A stretch of 42,695 nt of DNA, from contig SCVN01000022.1 of NCBI GenBank assembly GCA_004296885.1, forward strand, positions 1-42,695, in the 5' to 3' direction. The stretch is from Nitrospirota bacterium. Lineage in GTDB: Bacteria; Nitrospirota; Nitrospiria; Nitrospirales; Nitrospiraceae. The position numbers were made by a program, and so were the translations under genes. Under the pieces are notes generated by a model. That model did not search any database. It had not been told where the DNA came from and saw only the letters and a list, made by a program, of their open reading frames with translations. This document shows positions 1 through 9,444 of the stretch, piece after piece; position 1 is the first letter of the stretch, and the number at the start of each line of letters is the position of its first letter.

Positions 1-831
1 CCGATCGTCGGGGACTGCAAGTCCGTCCTGCGGGAGTTGGTCCAGATTCTGCGGGCCACGGTCAACGGGGATCAAAAGGATTTGCGGAAACCCTGGCTGG
101 ACCAGATCCGCGAGTGGCAGCGGGCGCACCCGTTGGCGTATGAGCAGGACCCGAACGGGGAAATCAAGCCTCAGCATATCATCAAGCGTGTCTTTGAGCT
201 CACAAAAGACCGGGACCCGATCGTGGCGACGGACGTCGGGCAACACCAGATGTGGTCGGCCCAGTACTTCAAGCTGGCCAAGCCGAACCGGTGGTTGACC
301 TCCGGCGGACTGGGAACCATGGGATTCGGTTTTCCTGCCGCCATGGGCGCCCAAGCGGCGTTTCCGGGCAAGCTGGTGCTGTGCATCGCGGGCGATGGCA
401 GTTTCCAGATGAACACCCAGGAACTGGCCACGGCGGTGGTGAGCAAGCTGCCGGTGAAGGTCTTTATCGTGAACAACCGGTTCCACGGGATGGTCCGTCA
501 GTGGCAGGATCTGTTCTACGAGGGCCGCTATGCCTCCAGCTATCTGGACAAGACTCCCGACTTTGTCAAGCTGGCGGAGGCTTACGGGGCCGTGGGGCTG
601 CGCGCGAGCAAGGTGTCTGAGGTGGACGACGTGATCCGCGAAGCCATGGCCGTGGACAAGCCGGTCCTGATCGACGTGCCCGTGTATCAGTATGAGAATT
701 GCTACCCGATGATTCCGGCCGGGGGCTGCAACCACGAAATGATCCTGACCGATCCGCCGGAGTTGAAGAAACAGCAGCCGGCCGGCTCGAAGGTGGCCGG
801 CGAAGATAAGGACACGGTGCTGACCGCCTAG
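1..831 (+). CDS. ilvB: Acetolactate synthase large subunit, C-terminal part (5' end outside window)
   Basis: This is the thiamine diphosphate (ThDP)-binding catalytic half of acetohydroxyacid synthase. The enzyme condenses two pyruvates, or pyruvate and 2-oxobutyrate, in the first common step of valine, leucine and isoleucine synthesis. The frame is open from base 1, so the true start lies upstream; the visible part is about 276 residues. The ThDP/Mg motif GDGSFQMN is followed about 25 residues later by the closing VNN, and the upstream stretch ATDVGQHQMW is typical of the C-terminal domain. The C-terminal tail is short and charged. The regulatory subunit gene ilvN starts 18 bases downstream, as in most ilvBN operons. 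Other ThDP enzymes such as glyoxylate carboligase are possible from this fragment alone, but the ilvN-ilvC context makes IlvB very likely. Confidence 0.95.
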   Translation, partial: PIVGDCKSVLRELVQILRATVNGDQKDLRKPWLDQIREWQRAHPLAYEQDPNGEIKPQHIIKRVFELTKDRDPIVATDVGQHQMWSAQYFKLAKPNRWLTSGGLGTMGFGFPAAMGAQAAFPGKLVLCIAGDGSFQMNTQELATAVVSKLPVKVFIVNNRFHGMVRQWQDLFYEGRYASSYLDKTPDFVKLAEAYGAVGLRASKVSEVDDVIREAMAVDKPVLIDVPVYQYENCYPMIPAGGCNHEMILTDPPELKKQQPAGSKVAGEDKDTVLTA

Positions 832-849
832 CGGTCGCCGGATACACAC

Positions 850-1368
850 ATGGGTCACATCATTTCCGTCATCGTCGAGAACAAGTTCGGAGTCCTGTCG
901 CGGGTGGCGGGCCTGTTCAGTGGACGTGGCTTCAACATCGAGAGCCTCTCGGTGGCCCCCACGCTGGACCCCTCCATGTCCATGATGACGATCGTAACCA
1001 CAGGCGACGATCGGATCATCGAGCAGATCGTCAAGCAGCTCAACAAGCTGATCGACGTGATCAAGGTCGTGGACCTCAACGAGAGTGAGTTCGTCGAGCG
1101 CGAAACGGCGCTCATCAAGGTCCACACCAAGCCGGAGGACCGGGCGGAGGCGCTGCGGATCGCGGACATTTTTCGCGCCAGAGTGGTCGACTCCACGCCG
1201 ACGACCTACACGATCGAAATCACCGGCGACACGAACAAGATCGAGGCGATCATCAACCTGCTGCAGCCGCTCGGCATCAAGGAACTGGCCAGGACCGGAC
1301 GGGTGGCGATCGCGCGGGAGCCGGTCCGTCCTGCGGCGACGCAGCCGAAGCGCGTCGCCAAAGAATAA
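850..1368 (+). CDS. ilvN: Acetolactate synthase small (regulatory) subunit
   Basis: This is the regulatory subunit of acetohydroxyacid synthase. It activates IlvB and carries the valine feedback site. The 172 residues match the usual bacterial length of 160-180. An ACT domain occupies about residues 3-78, with the typical opening SVIVENKFGVLSRVAGLFSG, where the valine site lies. The second half is the usual IlvN C-terminal domain, with the stretch PTTYTIEITGD. The ATG at 850 aligns with the family start, although no strong ribosome site is visible in front of it. It lies 18 bases after ilvB and 72 bases before ilvC, and a strong hairpin occupies the gap to ilvC. Confidence 0.95.
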   Translation: MGHIISVIVENKFGVLSRVAGLFSGRGFNIESLSVAPTLDPSMSMMTIVTTGDDRIIEQIVKQLNKLIDVIKVVDLNESEFVERETALIKVHTKPEDRAEALRIADIFRARVVDSTPTTYTIEITGDTNKIEAIINLLQPLGIKELARTGRVAIAREPVRPAATQPKRVAKE

Positions 1369-2454
<1,086 letters not shown>

Positions 2455-2493
2455 CGGGGCCGGCTCGGCCTGCCTGCATCCAGAGGCTTGTGA

Positions 2494-3141
2494 ATGGACC
2501 GCGCAGTCGGCATCCCGATCGTCAAAGAAGGCTTTCCGTTCGTCCTGGGCGCCGGCGGGCCGGCCGTCCTGGCCGTCAGCCTTGGATGGACCGGCCCGGC
2601 GCTGGCCTTGGGAGCGGCGGCGTTGTTTATCGCGTGGTTCTTCCGGAATCCCAAGCGGGTGGCGCCTCCTTCGCTCCATGCGGTCGTGGCGCCGGGCGAC
2701 GGGAAAGTCATTGCGGTGACCGAGGAGTATGAGCCTCGGTTTCTGAAAGACCAGGGGATCCGGGTCAGCATTTTTCTGAACATTTTTAACGTGCACGTCA
2801 ACCGGATTCCGTGCCAGGGCACGGTGGAAGACGTGGCCTATCAACCGGGGACCTTCGTTGCGGCGAATCGCCCGGATGCAACGCTGCGGAACGAGCAGAA
2901 CGCATTGATGATCCGGACCGCGCAAGGGGCCAAGGTGCTGTGCGTGCAGGTGGCGGGGCTGATCGCGCGTCGGATCGTCTGTTGGGTTTCTCCCGGCGAC
3001 CGCGTGGCCTGCGGGGAACGGTACGGTCTGATCCGGTTCGGATCGCGGATGGACATGTTTTTGCCGGCGGGCACGAAGGTGCTGGTGGGGGTCGGCATGC
3101 ATGTGAAAGGGGGCGAGACCATTCTCGCCGAGTTGGGGTAG
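2494..3141 (+). CDS. psd: Phosphatidylserine decarboxylase proenzyme, short type
   Basis: Psd decarboxylates phosphatidylserine to phosphatidylethanolamine at the inner membrane. The 215-residue length fits the short PSD-A form rather than the roughly 300-residue E. coli form. A hydrophobic hairpin spans about residues 15-50. NVHVNR near residue 99 carries the conserved histidine region. G183-S184 in the context LIRFGSRMDMF is the self-cleavage site; the serine becomes the pyruvoyl group of the alpha chain. It lies 39 bases after ilvC and 10 bases before pssA, the enzyme that makes its substrate, so the two steps are co-transcribed. No usable in-frame start lies closer to ilvC, and the start at 2494 keeps the family N-terminus. 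Confidence 0.93.
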   Translation: MDRAVGIPIVKEGFPFVLGAGGPAVLAVSLGWTGPALALGAAALFIAWFFRNPKRVAPPSLHAVVAPGDGKVIAVTEEYEPRFLKDQGIRVSIFLNIFNVHVNRIPCQGTVEDVAYQPGTFVAANRPDATLRNEQNALMIRTAQGAKVLCVQVAGLIARRIVCWVSPGDRVACGERYGLIRFGSRMDMFLPAGTKVLVGVGMHVKGGETILAELG

Positions 3142-3151
3142 GGAAACCGTC

Positions 3152-3964
3152 ATGCGGGGGCCCTTCATGAAGGACAAGGATAACAAGCCGGTGGCCAAGG
3201 AATTGAAGCGCAAACGGGCGGTGTATCTGATTCCGAATCTTTTGACCACCGGGAATCTGTTCAGCGGGCTGTTCGCGATTCTGGCCGTCTTCGACGAGCA
3301 CTATCTGGCTGCGGCGGTGGCCATCCTCGTCGCACTCGTTTTTGACATGTTGGACGGGAAGTCCGCACGGTGGACGAACAGCACCAGCCAGTTCGGGGTG
3401 GAGTATGACTCCCTGGCCGATCTGGTGGCTTTTGGCGTGGCGCCGGGGCTGTTGATGTATGGCTGGGGGTTGAAGGCCCAAGGCATGCTGGGCGCGGCGG
3501 TCATGTTCGCGTTTGTGGCCTGCGGCGCATTGCGGCTGGCCCGATTCAACGTGATGGCCACCGTCAGCGAGAGCAAGTATTTTACCGGCTTGCCGATTCC
3601 GGCCGCGGCCAGCGTGGTCGCGACGCTGATCATCTTCGACCATCACGTCGTCGGGTTGCCGGTGGAAAACAAACCGCTGGCGGTCCTCGTCATGACGCTC
3701 GTGCTGGCGTTCTTGATGGTCAGTACGGTCAAGTACCGGAGTTTCAAGGATTTGAAGTTCAGGCCGGGCCACCATTTCAACTATCTGGTCTGGGCGATCC
3801 TGGGGATCATGCTCGTGATCGCCTGGCCGCAGTTGATGCTGTTCCTGGTCTTCGCCGGCTATGCGGCGCTGGGGCCCGTCGAAAAGGCGGTGAGCCTGGT
3901 GGCCAGAGCGTTCGGCAAGAAGAGCGGCCAGGATCAGGCGGCGTTGGAGTCGAAAGAGTCGTAG
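3152..3964 (+). CDS. pssA: CDP-diacylglycerol-serine O-phosphatidyltransferase
   Basis: PssA is an integral membrane enzyme that joins CDP-diacylglycerol and serine to form phosphatidylserine, the substrate of the adjacent Psd. It has 270 residues and about seven or eight hydrophobic segments. The CDP-alcohol phosphatidyltransferase signature reads DMLDGKSARWTNS, then FGVEYDSLAD, giving the D-G-x2-A-R-x8-G-x3-D-x3-D pattern with every acidic residue present. The N-terminus KRKRAVYLIPNLLTTGNLFSG is the usual type II PssA start. ATG 3152 and ATG 3167 are both possible; the first is kept because it lies 10 bases after psd. The T-box leader of leuA begins directly after its stop. Confidence 0.94.
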   Translation: MRGPFMKDKDNKPVAKELKRKRAVYLIPNLLTTGNLFSGLFAILAVFDEHYLAAAVAILVALVFDMLDGKSARWTNSTSQFGVEYDSLADLVAFGVAPGLLMYGWGLKAQGMLGAAVMFAFVACGALRLARFNVMATVSESKYFTGLPIPAAASVVATLIIFDHHVVGLPVENKPLAVLVMTLVLAFLMVSTVKYRSFKDLKFRPGHHFNYLVWAILGIMLVIAWPQLMLFLVFAGYAALGPVEKAVSLVARAFGKKSGQDQAALESKES

Positions 3965-3971
3965 TTGAGCG

Positions 3972-4230
3972 GCGTCGAAGAGGAGTAGTAGGCGGTCCCG
4001 ACGGACCGGAGAGAGCTGGTGGGTGGTGCGAACCAGCCCGTCGGCCGCTGAACTCGCCTCGGAGCCGAGCCCGTGAAGTCCTCCGGATGGTAATGGGCTC
4101 CGCGTGACCCACGATAAGGGTCCAATGAAGGGCGCCGGAGTTTCAATCGGAAACTCCGATGCCGAAGCAGGGTGGTACCACGGAGCGCGATGAGCCTTCG
4201 TCCCTGGGCTATGGGGGGAAGGCTTTTTTT
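3972..4230 (+). promoter_or_regulatory. T-box riboswitch leader, Leu (CUC) specifier, upstream of leuA
   Basis: The landmarks of a tRNA-sensing T-box appear in order. An AGTA element (the S-turn strand of the specifier loop) lies near 3984. The distal stem I sequence GAGAGAGCTGG, then GGTGGTGCGAACCAGC, spans 4009-4036. GAA-CTC-G at 4050-4056 has CTC at 4053-4055 as a leucine specifier. A 9-bp hairpin lies at about 4136-4159. The T-box core AAGCAGGGTGGTACCACGG is at 4165-4183, whose TGG bulge pairs with the tRNA CCA end. A terminator follows at 4193-4230. Uncharged tRNA-Leu would stabilise the antiterminator and permit transcription of leuA. The specifier matches the gene controlled. Stem boundaries were drawn by eye. 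Confidence 0.93.
4193..4230 (+). terminator. Intrinsic terminator of the leuA T-box
   Basis: The arm AGCCTTC...CCC (4193-4203) pairs with GGG...GAAGGCT (4213-4223), with one G-G mismatch and one G-T pair in the middle, and is followed by seven T (4224-4230). Its 5' side lies directly after the T-box core, so antiterminator and terminator are mutually exclusive, as expected for a transcriptional T-box. Confidence 0.9.
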
Positions 4231-4249
4231 ATTGGAGGAGGGCAGGGCC

Positions 4250-5803
4250 ATGACGCGCATGATCCGAATCTTTGACACCACCTTGCGGGACGGGGAACAG
4301 TCGCCAGGGGCGAGCATGAACCTGGAAGAGAAGCTCATGATCGCCAAACAATTGGCCCGCCTGGGGGTGGATATCATCGAGGCGGGTTTTGCCTACAGCT
4401 CGCCCGGCGATTTCGAGGCGGTCCGGCAGGTCGCCCAGGAAGTGGAGGGGCCCACGATTTGCAGTTTGGCTCGGGCGAGGCCCGAAGATATCGACCGGGC
4501 GTGGGAAGCGCTGAAGGGCGCGCCGAAGGTGCGCATCCATACGTTTCTCTCGACCTCGGACATTCATCTGAAGCACCAATTCCGGATGAGTCGCGAGGAA
4601 GCGTTGAAGCGTGCGGTTGAGATGGTGCAGCGGGCGCGAGGCCACGTCGAAGACGTGGAGTTTTCGCCGATGGACGCCAGCCGGTCGGACCCGACCTACC
4701 TCTATGAGGTGATCGAGGCGGTCATCGCCGCCGGGGCCGGCACGGTCAACATTCCCGATACGGTGGGTTACACGAGTCCGCAGGAGTTCGGCCGGCTGAT
4801 CCGCGGGATCCGAGAGAAGGTGAAGAACAGTGACCGGGCGGTCATTTCGGTCCACTGCCACAATGACTTGGGGCTGGCCGTGGCTAACTCCCTGGCGGCG
4901 GTGTTGGAAGGGGCCGGGCAGGTGGAGTGCACCATCAACGGGATCGGCGAGCGGGCAGGCAACGCCTCGCTGGAAGAGATCGCGATGGGGCTGCGGACCC
5001 GCAAGGACTTCTACGGGGCCGATACCAACATCCGAACGGAGGAAATCATCAAGACCAGCCGCCTCGTCAGCAAGATCACGGGGATGGCGGTGCAGCCGAA
5101 CAAGGCCATCGTGGGCGCCAATGCCTTCGCCCACACCTCCGGCATCCACCAGGACGGTCTCCTCAAAGAGAAGAGCACCTATGAGATCATGCGTCCCGAA
5201 TCGGTGGGGTTGACCCAGAGCAAGCTCATCATGGGGAAGCTGTCGGGCCGGCATGCGTTCCGGCAGAAGCTCGAGGAACTGGGGTACAAGCTGTCCGACG
5301 AGGAGGTCAATCACGCCTTCACGCGGTTCAAACGGCTGGCGGATCAGAAGAAGGAAGTCTACGAAGAAGACTTGGAAGCCATCGTATCGGACGAGGTGTC
5401 GAAGATTCCGGAGCGCTATGTGCTCAAGTCGCTCTATGTCGAGAGCGGCACGAGCAAGACTCCCACGGCGACGGTCGAACTGGAGATCGACGGGCAGCCG
5501 GTGAAGCAGACCGGGACCGGCGACGGGCCGGTGGATGCGGCCTATCGCACCATCGCCGCCATGACCCAAACCAAGAGTTGCCTGCTGGGTTACTCGGTGG
5601 AGGCGATCACCGGAGGTACCGATTCGCAGGGCGAGGTTTCCGTGCGGCTGCAGGAAGACGGGAAGACGGCCAGCGGACACGGATCCGATACCGACATCAT
5701 CGTGGCCTCCGCGCGGGCCTATCTCAACGGGTTGAATAAGCTGGCGTTCTGGGCTTCGAAACACTTTGATCCAGGGCAGAAGGCCGGCTTGATTTACCAA
5801 TAA
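4250..5803 (+). CDS. leuA: 2-isopropylmalate synthase
   Basis: LeuA condenses acetyl-CoA with 2-oxoisovalerate in the first committed step of leucine synthesis. The ATG at 4250 has a strong ribosome site (GGAGGAGG) at 4234-4241 and gives 517 residues, normal for LeuA type 1. The start of the TIM barrel reads [15 protein letters not shown]. The metal motif [16 protein letters not shown] lies at about residues 202-217, followed by [17 protein letters not shown]. The C-terminal regulatory LeuA-dimer domain, where leucine feeds back, covers roughly residues 375-505. A longer frame would start inside the T-box and is not used. Regulation is by the T-box leader in front. leuB follows 58 bases downstream. 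Confidence 0.97.
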   Translation: MTRMIRIFDTTLRDGEQSPGASMNLEEKLMIAKQLARLGVDIIEAGFAYSSPGDFEAVRQVAQEVEGPTICSLARARPEDIDRAWEALKGAPKVRIHTFLSTSDIHLKHQFRMSREEALKRAVEMVQRARGHVEDVEFSPMDASRSDPTYLYEVIEAVIAAGAGTVNIPDTVGYTSPQEFGRLIRGIREKVKNSDRAVISVHCHNDLGLAVANSLAAVLEGAGQVECTINGIGERAGNASLEEIAMGLRTRKDFYGADTNIRTEEIIKTSRLVSKITGMAVQPNKAIVGANAFAHTSGIHQDGLLKEKSTYEIMRPESVGLTQSKLIMGKLSGRHAFRQKLEELGYKLSDEEVNHAFTRFKRLADQKKEVYEEDLEAIVSDEVSKIPERYVLKSLYVESGTSKTPTATVELEIDGQPVKQTGTGDGPVDAAYRTIAAMTQTKSCLLGYSVEAITGGTDSQGEVSVRLQEDGKTASGHGSDTDIIVASARAYLNGLNKLAFWASKHFDPGQKAGLIYQ

Positions 5804-5861
5804 TGCGGCGGTACAGTGGCGCCGCATCAGTCGGTATGGGAGTCGAACGAGGAGTGAAGGA

Positions 5862-6938
5862 ATGAAGGCGCAGATTGCGGTCTTGGCCGGTGACGGTGTA
5901 GGAAAAGAAATTGTCCCCGAAGCGGTCAAACTGCTTCAGGCGGCGGCGGAGAAGTTTCACCATACGTTCACGTTTGTGCCGGCCCATGTCGGCGGCTCGG
6001 CGATCGACGCAGTCGGCGTGCCCTTGCCCGACGAGACCCTGGCGCTGGCCAAGTCGAGCGATGCGGTGTTGCTGGGCGCCGTGGGAGGGCCGAAGTGGGA
6101 AGGGTTGGATTATAAGATCCGACCCGAACGGGCATTGCTCGGGCTCCGCGAACAGTTGGGGCTGTTCGCAAATCTCCGTCCGGCCAAGTTGTATTCCATG
6201 TTGAGCGACGCCTCCACGTTGAAGCGCGAGGTCATCGAGGGCATTGATCTGCTGGTCGTGCGCGAGCTGACCGGCGGGATCTATTTCGGGAAACCGAAAG
6301 GCATCGAGAAGACCCCGGACGGTGAACGGGGCGTCAATACGGAAGTCTATACGACCCAGGAGATCCAGCGCATCGCCAAGGTCGCATTCGAGGCGGCTCG
6401 AATGCGGCGGCGCAAGGTCACCTCCGTGGACAAGGCCAATGTGCTGGAATCCTCGGAACTGTGGCGGCGGGTGGTCATCGACGTCCACCGGGGCTATCCG
6501 GACGTGGAACTGAGCCATATGTATGTAGATAACTGCGCGATGCAGTTGATCCGCAATCCCAAGCAATTCGACGTACTGGTGACCAGCAACTTGTTCGGAG
6601 ATATCTTGAGCGACGAAGCGGCGATGTTGACCGGCTCCATCGGCATGCTCCCTTCCGCCAGCATCGGCGCGAAGGCGGGGATGTATGAGCCGATCCATGG
6701 GAGCGCGCCCGACATTGCCGGAAAAAATGTGGCGAATCCCATCGCGACGATCGCCTCCGCCGCCATGCTCCTGTCCTACCAACTTCGTCTGGACAAGGAA
6801 GCAGAGGCCATTGAACGGGCGATCCAGCAAACCTTGGAGCAGGGCTATCGGACCAAGGATATTCAGGGCCCCGGGACCAAGCTGGTCGGGACGGTCGAAA
6901 TGGGCGATGCCATCCTGAAGAATTTCCGGCAAGGCTGA
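5862..6938 (+). CDS. leuB: 3-isopropylmalate dehydrogenase
   Basis: LeuB oxidatively decarboxylates 3-isopropylmalate with NAD and Mg or Mn, the third leucine step. The 358 residues match the family. The N-terminus [18 protein letters not shown] binds substrate and cofactor. [10 protein letters not shown] carries the substrate arginine and tyrosine region. [20 protein letters not shown] has the metal-binding aspartates, and [18 protein letters not shown] is the adenine-binding loop. GAGGAGTGAAGG before the ATG is a good ribosome site. leuC and leuD, the second step, are not in this window. An NHL-repeat gene starts 14 bases after its stop. Confidence 0.97.
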   Translation: MKAQIAVLAGDGVGKEIVPEAVKLLQAAAEKFHHTFTFVPAHVGGSAIDAVGVPLPDETLALAKSSDAVLLGAVGGPKWEGLDYKIRPERALLGLREQLGLFANLRPAKLYSMLSDASTLKREVIEGIDLLVVRELTGGIYFGKPKGIEKTPDGERGVNTEVYTTQEIQRIAKVAFEAARMRRRKVTSVDKANVLESSELWRRVVIDVHRGYPDVELSHMYVDNCAMQLIRNPKQFDVLVTSNLFGDILSDEAAMLTGSIGMLPSASIGAKAGMYEPIHGSAPDIAGKNVANPIATIASAAMLLSYQLRLDKEAEAIERAIQQTLEQGYRTKDIQGPGTKLVGTVEMGDAILKNFRQG

Positions 6939-6952
6939 GGCATAGCTGTCTG

Positions 6953-8149
6953 ATGCTTGCATGCGCCAAATCCGGGACGATCGGAACGGTGGCCGGCACC
7001 GGGGAGCCGGGCCATGCGGGAGACGGGGGGGCTGCTACCCTGGCTTGCCTGAACGAGCCCAAGAGTCTCGCGGTGGCCAAGGGCTGCCTGTACATTGCGG
7101 ACAGCGAGAATCACGTCATTCGGAAAGTCGACCTGGCAAGCGGGCTCATCAGCACCGTGGCCGGATGTCCGGCTGGCATCACGCCGGTTCCTGTGGACAC
7201 AGTGGCGGCCGACGAGTCGTTCGACGACGATCCGCTCGGCGGGCCCAGCCAGGCCATGCCGGAGAAGTTTGCTCAACTCGGAGACTTGAGCGGGACCGTT
7301 CGGTTCGTGGTGGGCACTGCGCCCAAAACCGGACGGTTCGAAGGCGATGGGGGGCCGGCGACGAAGGCGACGTTGAACTTTCCCTCCGCGGTGGCGTTGG
7401 ATCGGCAAGGCAACCTCTACATTGCCGACACGATGAACCATCGGGTGCGGCGGGTGGATGCGGTGACCGGTATCATCACCACCGTGGCTGGCACGGGCCA
7501 GCATCGCTGCTCCGGGGACGGGGGGCTTGCGGCCGCCGCCGCTTTGAATGAGCCTTCCGCGCTGGTGGTGGACGATCAGGGCAACCTGTTCATTGCGGAC
7601 CAGAGCAATAACCGAGTGCGCCGGGTGGATGTGCAGACCGGCGTGATCACCACGATCGCCGGCACGGGGCAAGCGGCCTACACAGGAGATGGGGGGCCGG
7701 CCACGGACTCGGGGCTGGCCGGGCCCAGTGGCCTCGCGCTCGGTCCGGATGGTATGCTCTACGTGGCCGATACATTCAACGGGCGGATCCGCATGGTCGA
7801 TCTGTCCACCGGCCTGATTGCGACGGTCGCCGGAGACGGGGGCGAGTACCGGTACCAGGGGCATCCGCAGGAGTTCTCGACGAGTCTCTCCCGCCCCTAC
7901 GGGATCGCCCTGGATGGGGAGGGCCATATCCTGGTCACGGATTCGGACAGTCATCTGATCCGGCGATGGGATCGGCGGAAGAAGATCATCACACTCGTTG
8001 CGGGAAACGGCCTGGCCCGGTTTCACGGAGATGGAGGGCCGCCGCAAGAGAGCAGCCTCAACTATCCCTTCGGGGTGGCGGTGGACGAAACGGGCAACGT
8101 CTATATCGCCGATACGTTCAATCATCGGATCCGGATGATTGCGGCTTAG
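6953..8149 (+). CDS. NHL-repeat beta-propeller protein
   Basis: This 398-residue protein is made almost wholly of NHL repeats. The unit GxGGPAxxAxLxxPxxLAxDxxGNLYIADxxNHRIRxVD recurs about six times, separated by TVAGTG or TIAGTG turns. This predicts a beta-propeller used for protein, ligand or RNA binding. No signal peptide, transmembrane segment or catalytic domain is seen. The first repeat begins almost at the start codon, so the protein looks cytoplasmic or the true start may be missed. NHL proteins of this type are more often secreted. It sits between leuB and asd with gaps of 14 and 27 bases, so it is probably co-transcribed, but no link to amino acid synthesis is known to me. Confidence 0.85.
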   Translation: MLACAKSGTIGTVAGTGEPGHAGDGGAATLACLNEPKSLAVAKGCLYIADSENHVIRKVDLASGLISTVAGCPAGITPVPVDTVAADESFDDDPLGGPSQAMPEKFAQLGDLSGTVRFVVGTAPKTGRFEGDGGPATKATLNFPSAVALDRQGNLYIADTMNHRVRRVDAVTGIITTVAGTGQHRCSGDGGLAAAAALNEPSALVVDDQGNLFIADQSNNRVRRVDVQTGVITTIAGTGQAAYTGDGGPATDSGLAGPSGLALGPDGMLYVADTFNGRIRMVDLSTGLIATVAGDGGEYRYQGHPQEFSTSLSRPYGIALDGEGHILVTDSDSHLIRRWDRRKKIITLVAGNGLARFHGDGGPPQESSLNYPFGVAVDETGNVYIADTFNHRIRMIAA

Positions 8150-8176
8150 CCTGGTGCTGGAAAAGGGACTTGCCAG

Positions 8177-9190
8177 ATGTTGAAGAAGAAAGCGGCCTAT
8201 CAGGTGGCGGTGGTCGGCGCGACCGGAGCGGTCGGGGCCGAAATGATCCAGGTGCTGGAGGAGCGGAAGTTTCCGGTCGAGTCGTTGCATGCGCTGGCCT
8301 CGTCCCGTTCGGCCGGCGGCACGGTGTCGTTTCATGGCTCGGACGTGACGGTCGCGGAGCTGACGAAGGACTCCTTTGCCGGCATCGACATCGCCCTCTT
8401 CTCGGCCGGCAGCGACGTCAGCAAGGAATATGCGCCGATCGCGGTCAAAGCCGGTGCGGTGGTGATCGACAACAGCGCCGCCTGGCGGATGGACAAGGAC
8501 GTGCCGCTCGTGGTGCCGGAGGTGAATCCCCACGATCTGGCCAAGCACAAGGGCATTATCGCGAACCCGAATTGCTCCACGATCCAGATGGTCGTGGCGC
8601 TGAAGCCGTTGCACGACGAGGCTCGGATCCAGCGCATTGTCGTGACCACGTTCCAGTCCGTGTCCGGGACCGGCAAGGAAGCCATGGAAGAACTGATGGA
8701 GGAGTCCAAGGCGCTCCTCAGTTTCGGTCAGCCGGAGCCGAAGGTCTATCCCTATCAGATCGCGTTCAACTGCCTTCCTCATATCGACGAATTCCTGCCG
8801 ACGGGCTATACGAAGGAAGAGATGAAGATGCTCCACGAGACCAGGAAGATCATGGGGGATGCGACTATCCGGGTCACGGCTACCACGGTCCGGGTCCCGG
8901 TCTATATCGGCCATTCGGAGGCGGTCAATATCGAGACGGAGCGAAAACTCACGGCCAATGAGGCGCGGGCGCTCCTCTCGACCGCGCCGGGGGTACAGCT
9001 CTACGACGATCCGGCCCATGCCCTGTACCCGATGCCGCTGCTCGCGGCCGGGCAGGACGATGTCTATGTCGGCCGCATCCGGGAAGACGAGTCCATTCCC
9101 AACGGGCTGAATCTGTGGGTGGTGGCGGATAATCTCCGGAAGGGAGCGGCGCTGAACGCCGTCCAGATTGCCGAACTGTTGGTGCGGTAA
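8177..9190 (+). CDS. asd: Aspartate-semialdehyde dehydrogenase
   Basis: Asd reduces aspartyl phosphate to aspartate semialdehyde with NADPH. This is the branch point to lysine and diaminopimelate, threonine and methionine. The 337 residues begin with the nucleotide-binding VAVVGATGAVGAEMIQVL. The catalytic cysteine lies in IIANPNCSTIQMVVAL. The family motifs TFQSVSGTGKEAMEEL and VRVPVYIGHSEAVNIE, the latter with the catalytic histidine, follow. AAAAGGGA lies upstream of the ATG at 8177. It supplies carbon for isoleucine through threonine and diaminopimelate for the wall, linking the amino acid genes before it with the wall genes after it. Confidence 0.97.
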   Translation: MLKKKAAYQVAVVGATGAVGAEMIQVLEERKFPVESLHALASSRSAGGTVSFHGSDVTVAELTKDSFAGIDIALFSAGSDVSKEYAPIAVKAGAVVIDNSAAWRMDKDVPLVVPEVNPHDLAKHKGIIANPNCSTIQMVVALKPLHDEARIQRIVVTTFQSVSGTGKEAMEELMEESKALLSFGQPEPKVYPYQIAFNCLPHIDEFLPTGYTKEEMKMLHETRKIMGDATIRVTATTVRVPVYIGHSEAVNIETERKLTANEARALLSTAPGVQLYDDPAHALYPMPLLAAGQDDVYVGRIREDESIPNGLNLWVVADNLRKGAALNAVQIAELLVR

Positions 9191-9192
9191 CG

Positions 9193-9444
9193 ATGCAGGA
9201 TTGGAGCGGCCTGGGCAAATGGCTGCTGGCGACCGGCGGCTTGCTTGCGCTGCTTGGGGCGTTCCTGCTCGTGGCCGGGAAGTGGTCCGCGGAAGGAAGC
9301 CCCGGCTGGCTGAGTTGGTTTGGCAAACTCCCCGGCGACATTCTGATCAAGCGGGATCACGTCACATTCTATTTTCCCCTGGCCACCTGCCTGCTGCTCA
9401 GTCTGCTGGTCAGCCTTGTGCTCTACCTGCTGTCCAAGCGATGA
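9193..9444 (+). CDS. DUF2905 family small membrane protein
   Basis: This 83-residue protein has two hydrophobic helices, about residues 9-28 and 59-79. Between them is the family signature LSWFGKLPGDILIKRDHVTFYFPL, matching DUF2905 by its P-G-D and F-Y-F-P elements. Function is unknown. It starts two bases after asd ends, and its TGA overlaps the ATG of the SpoIID-domain gene, so it is translationally coupled in the same operon. DUF2905 genes are often found near ruvB and queA in other bacteria, and queA is two genes away here. Confidence 0.85.
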   Translation: MQDWSGLGKWLLATGGLLALLGAFLLVAGKWSAEGSPGWLSWFGKLPGDILIKRDHVTFYFPLATCLLLSLLVSLVLYLLSKR

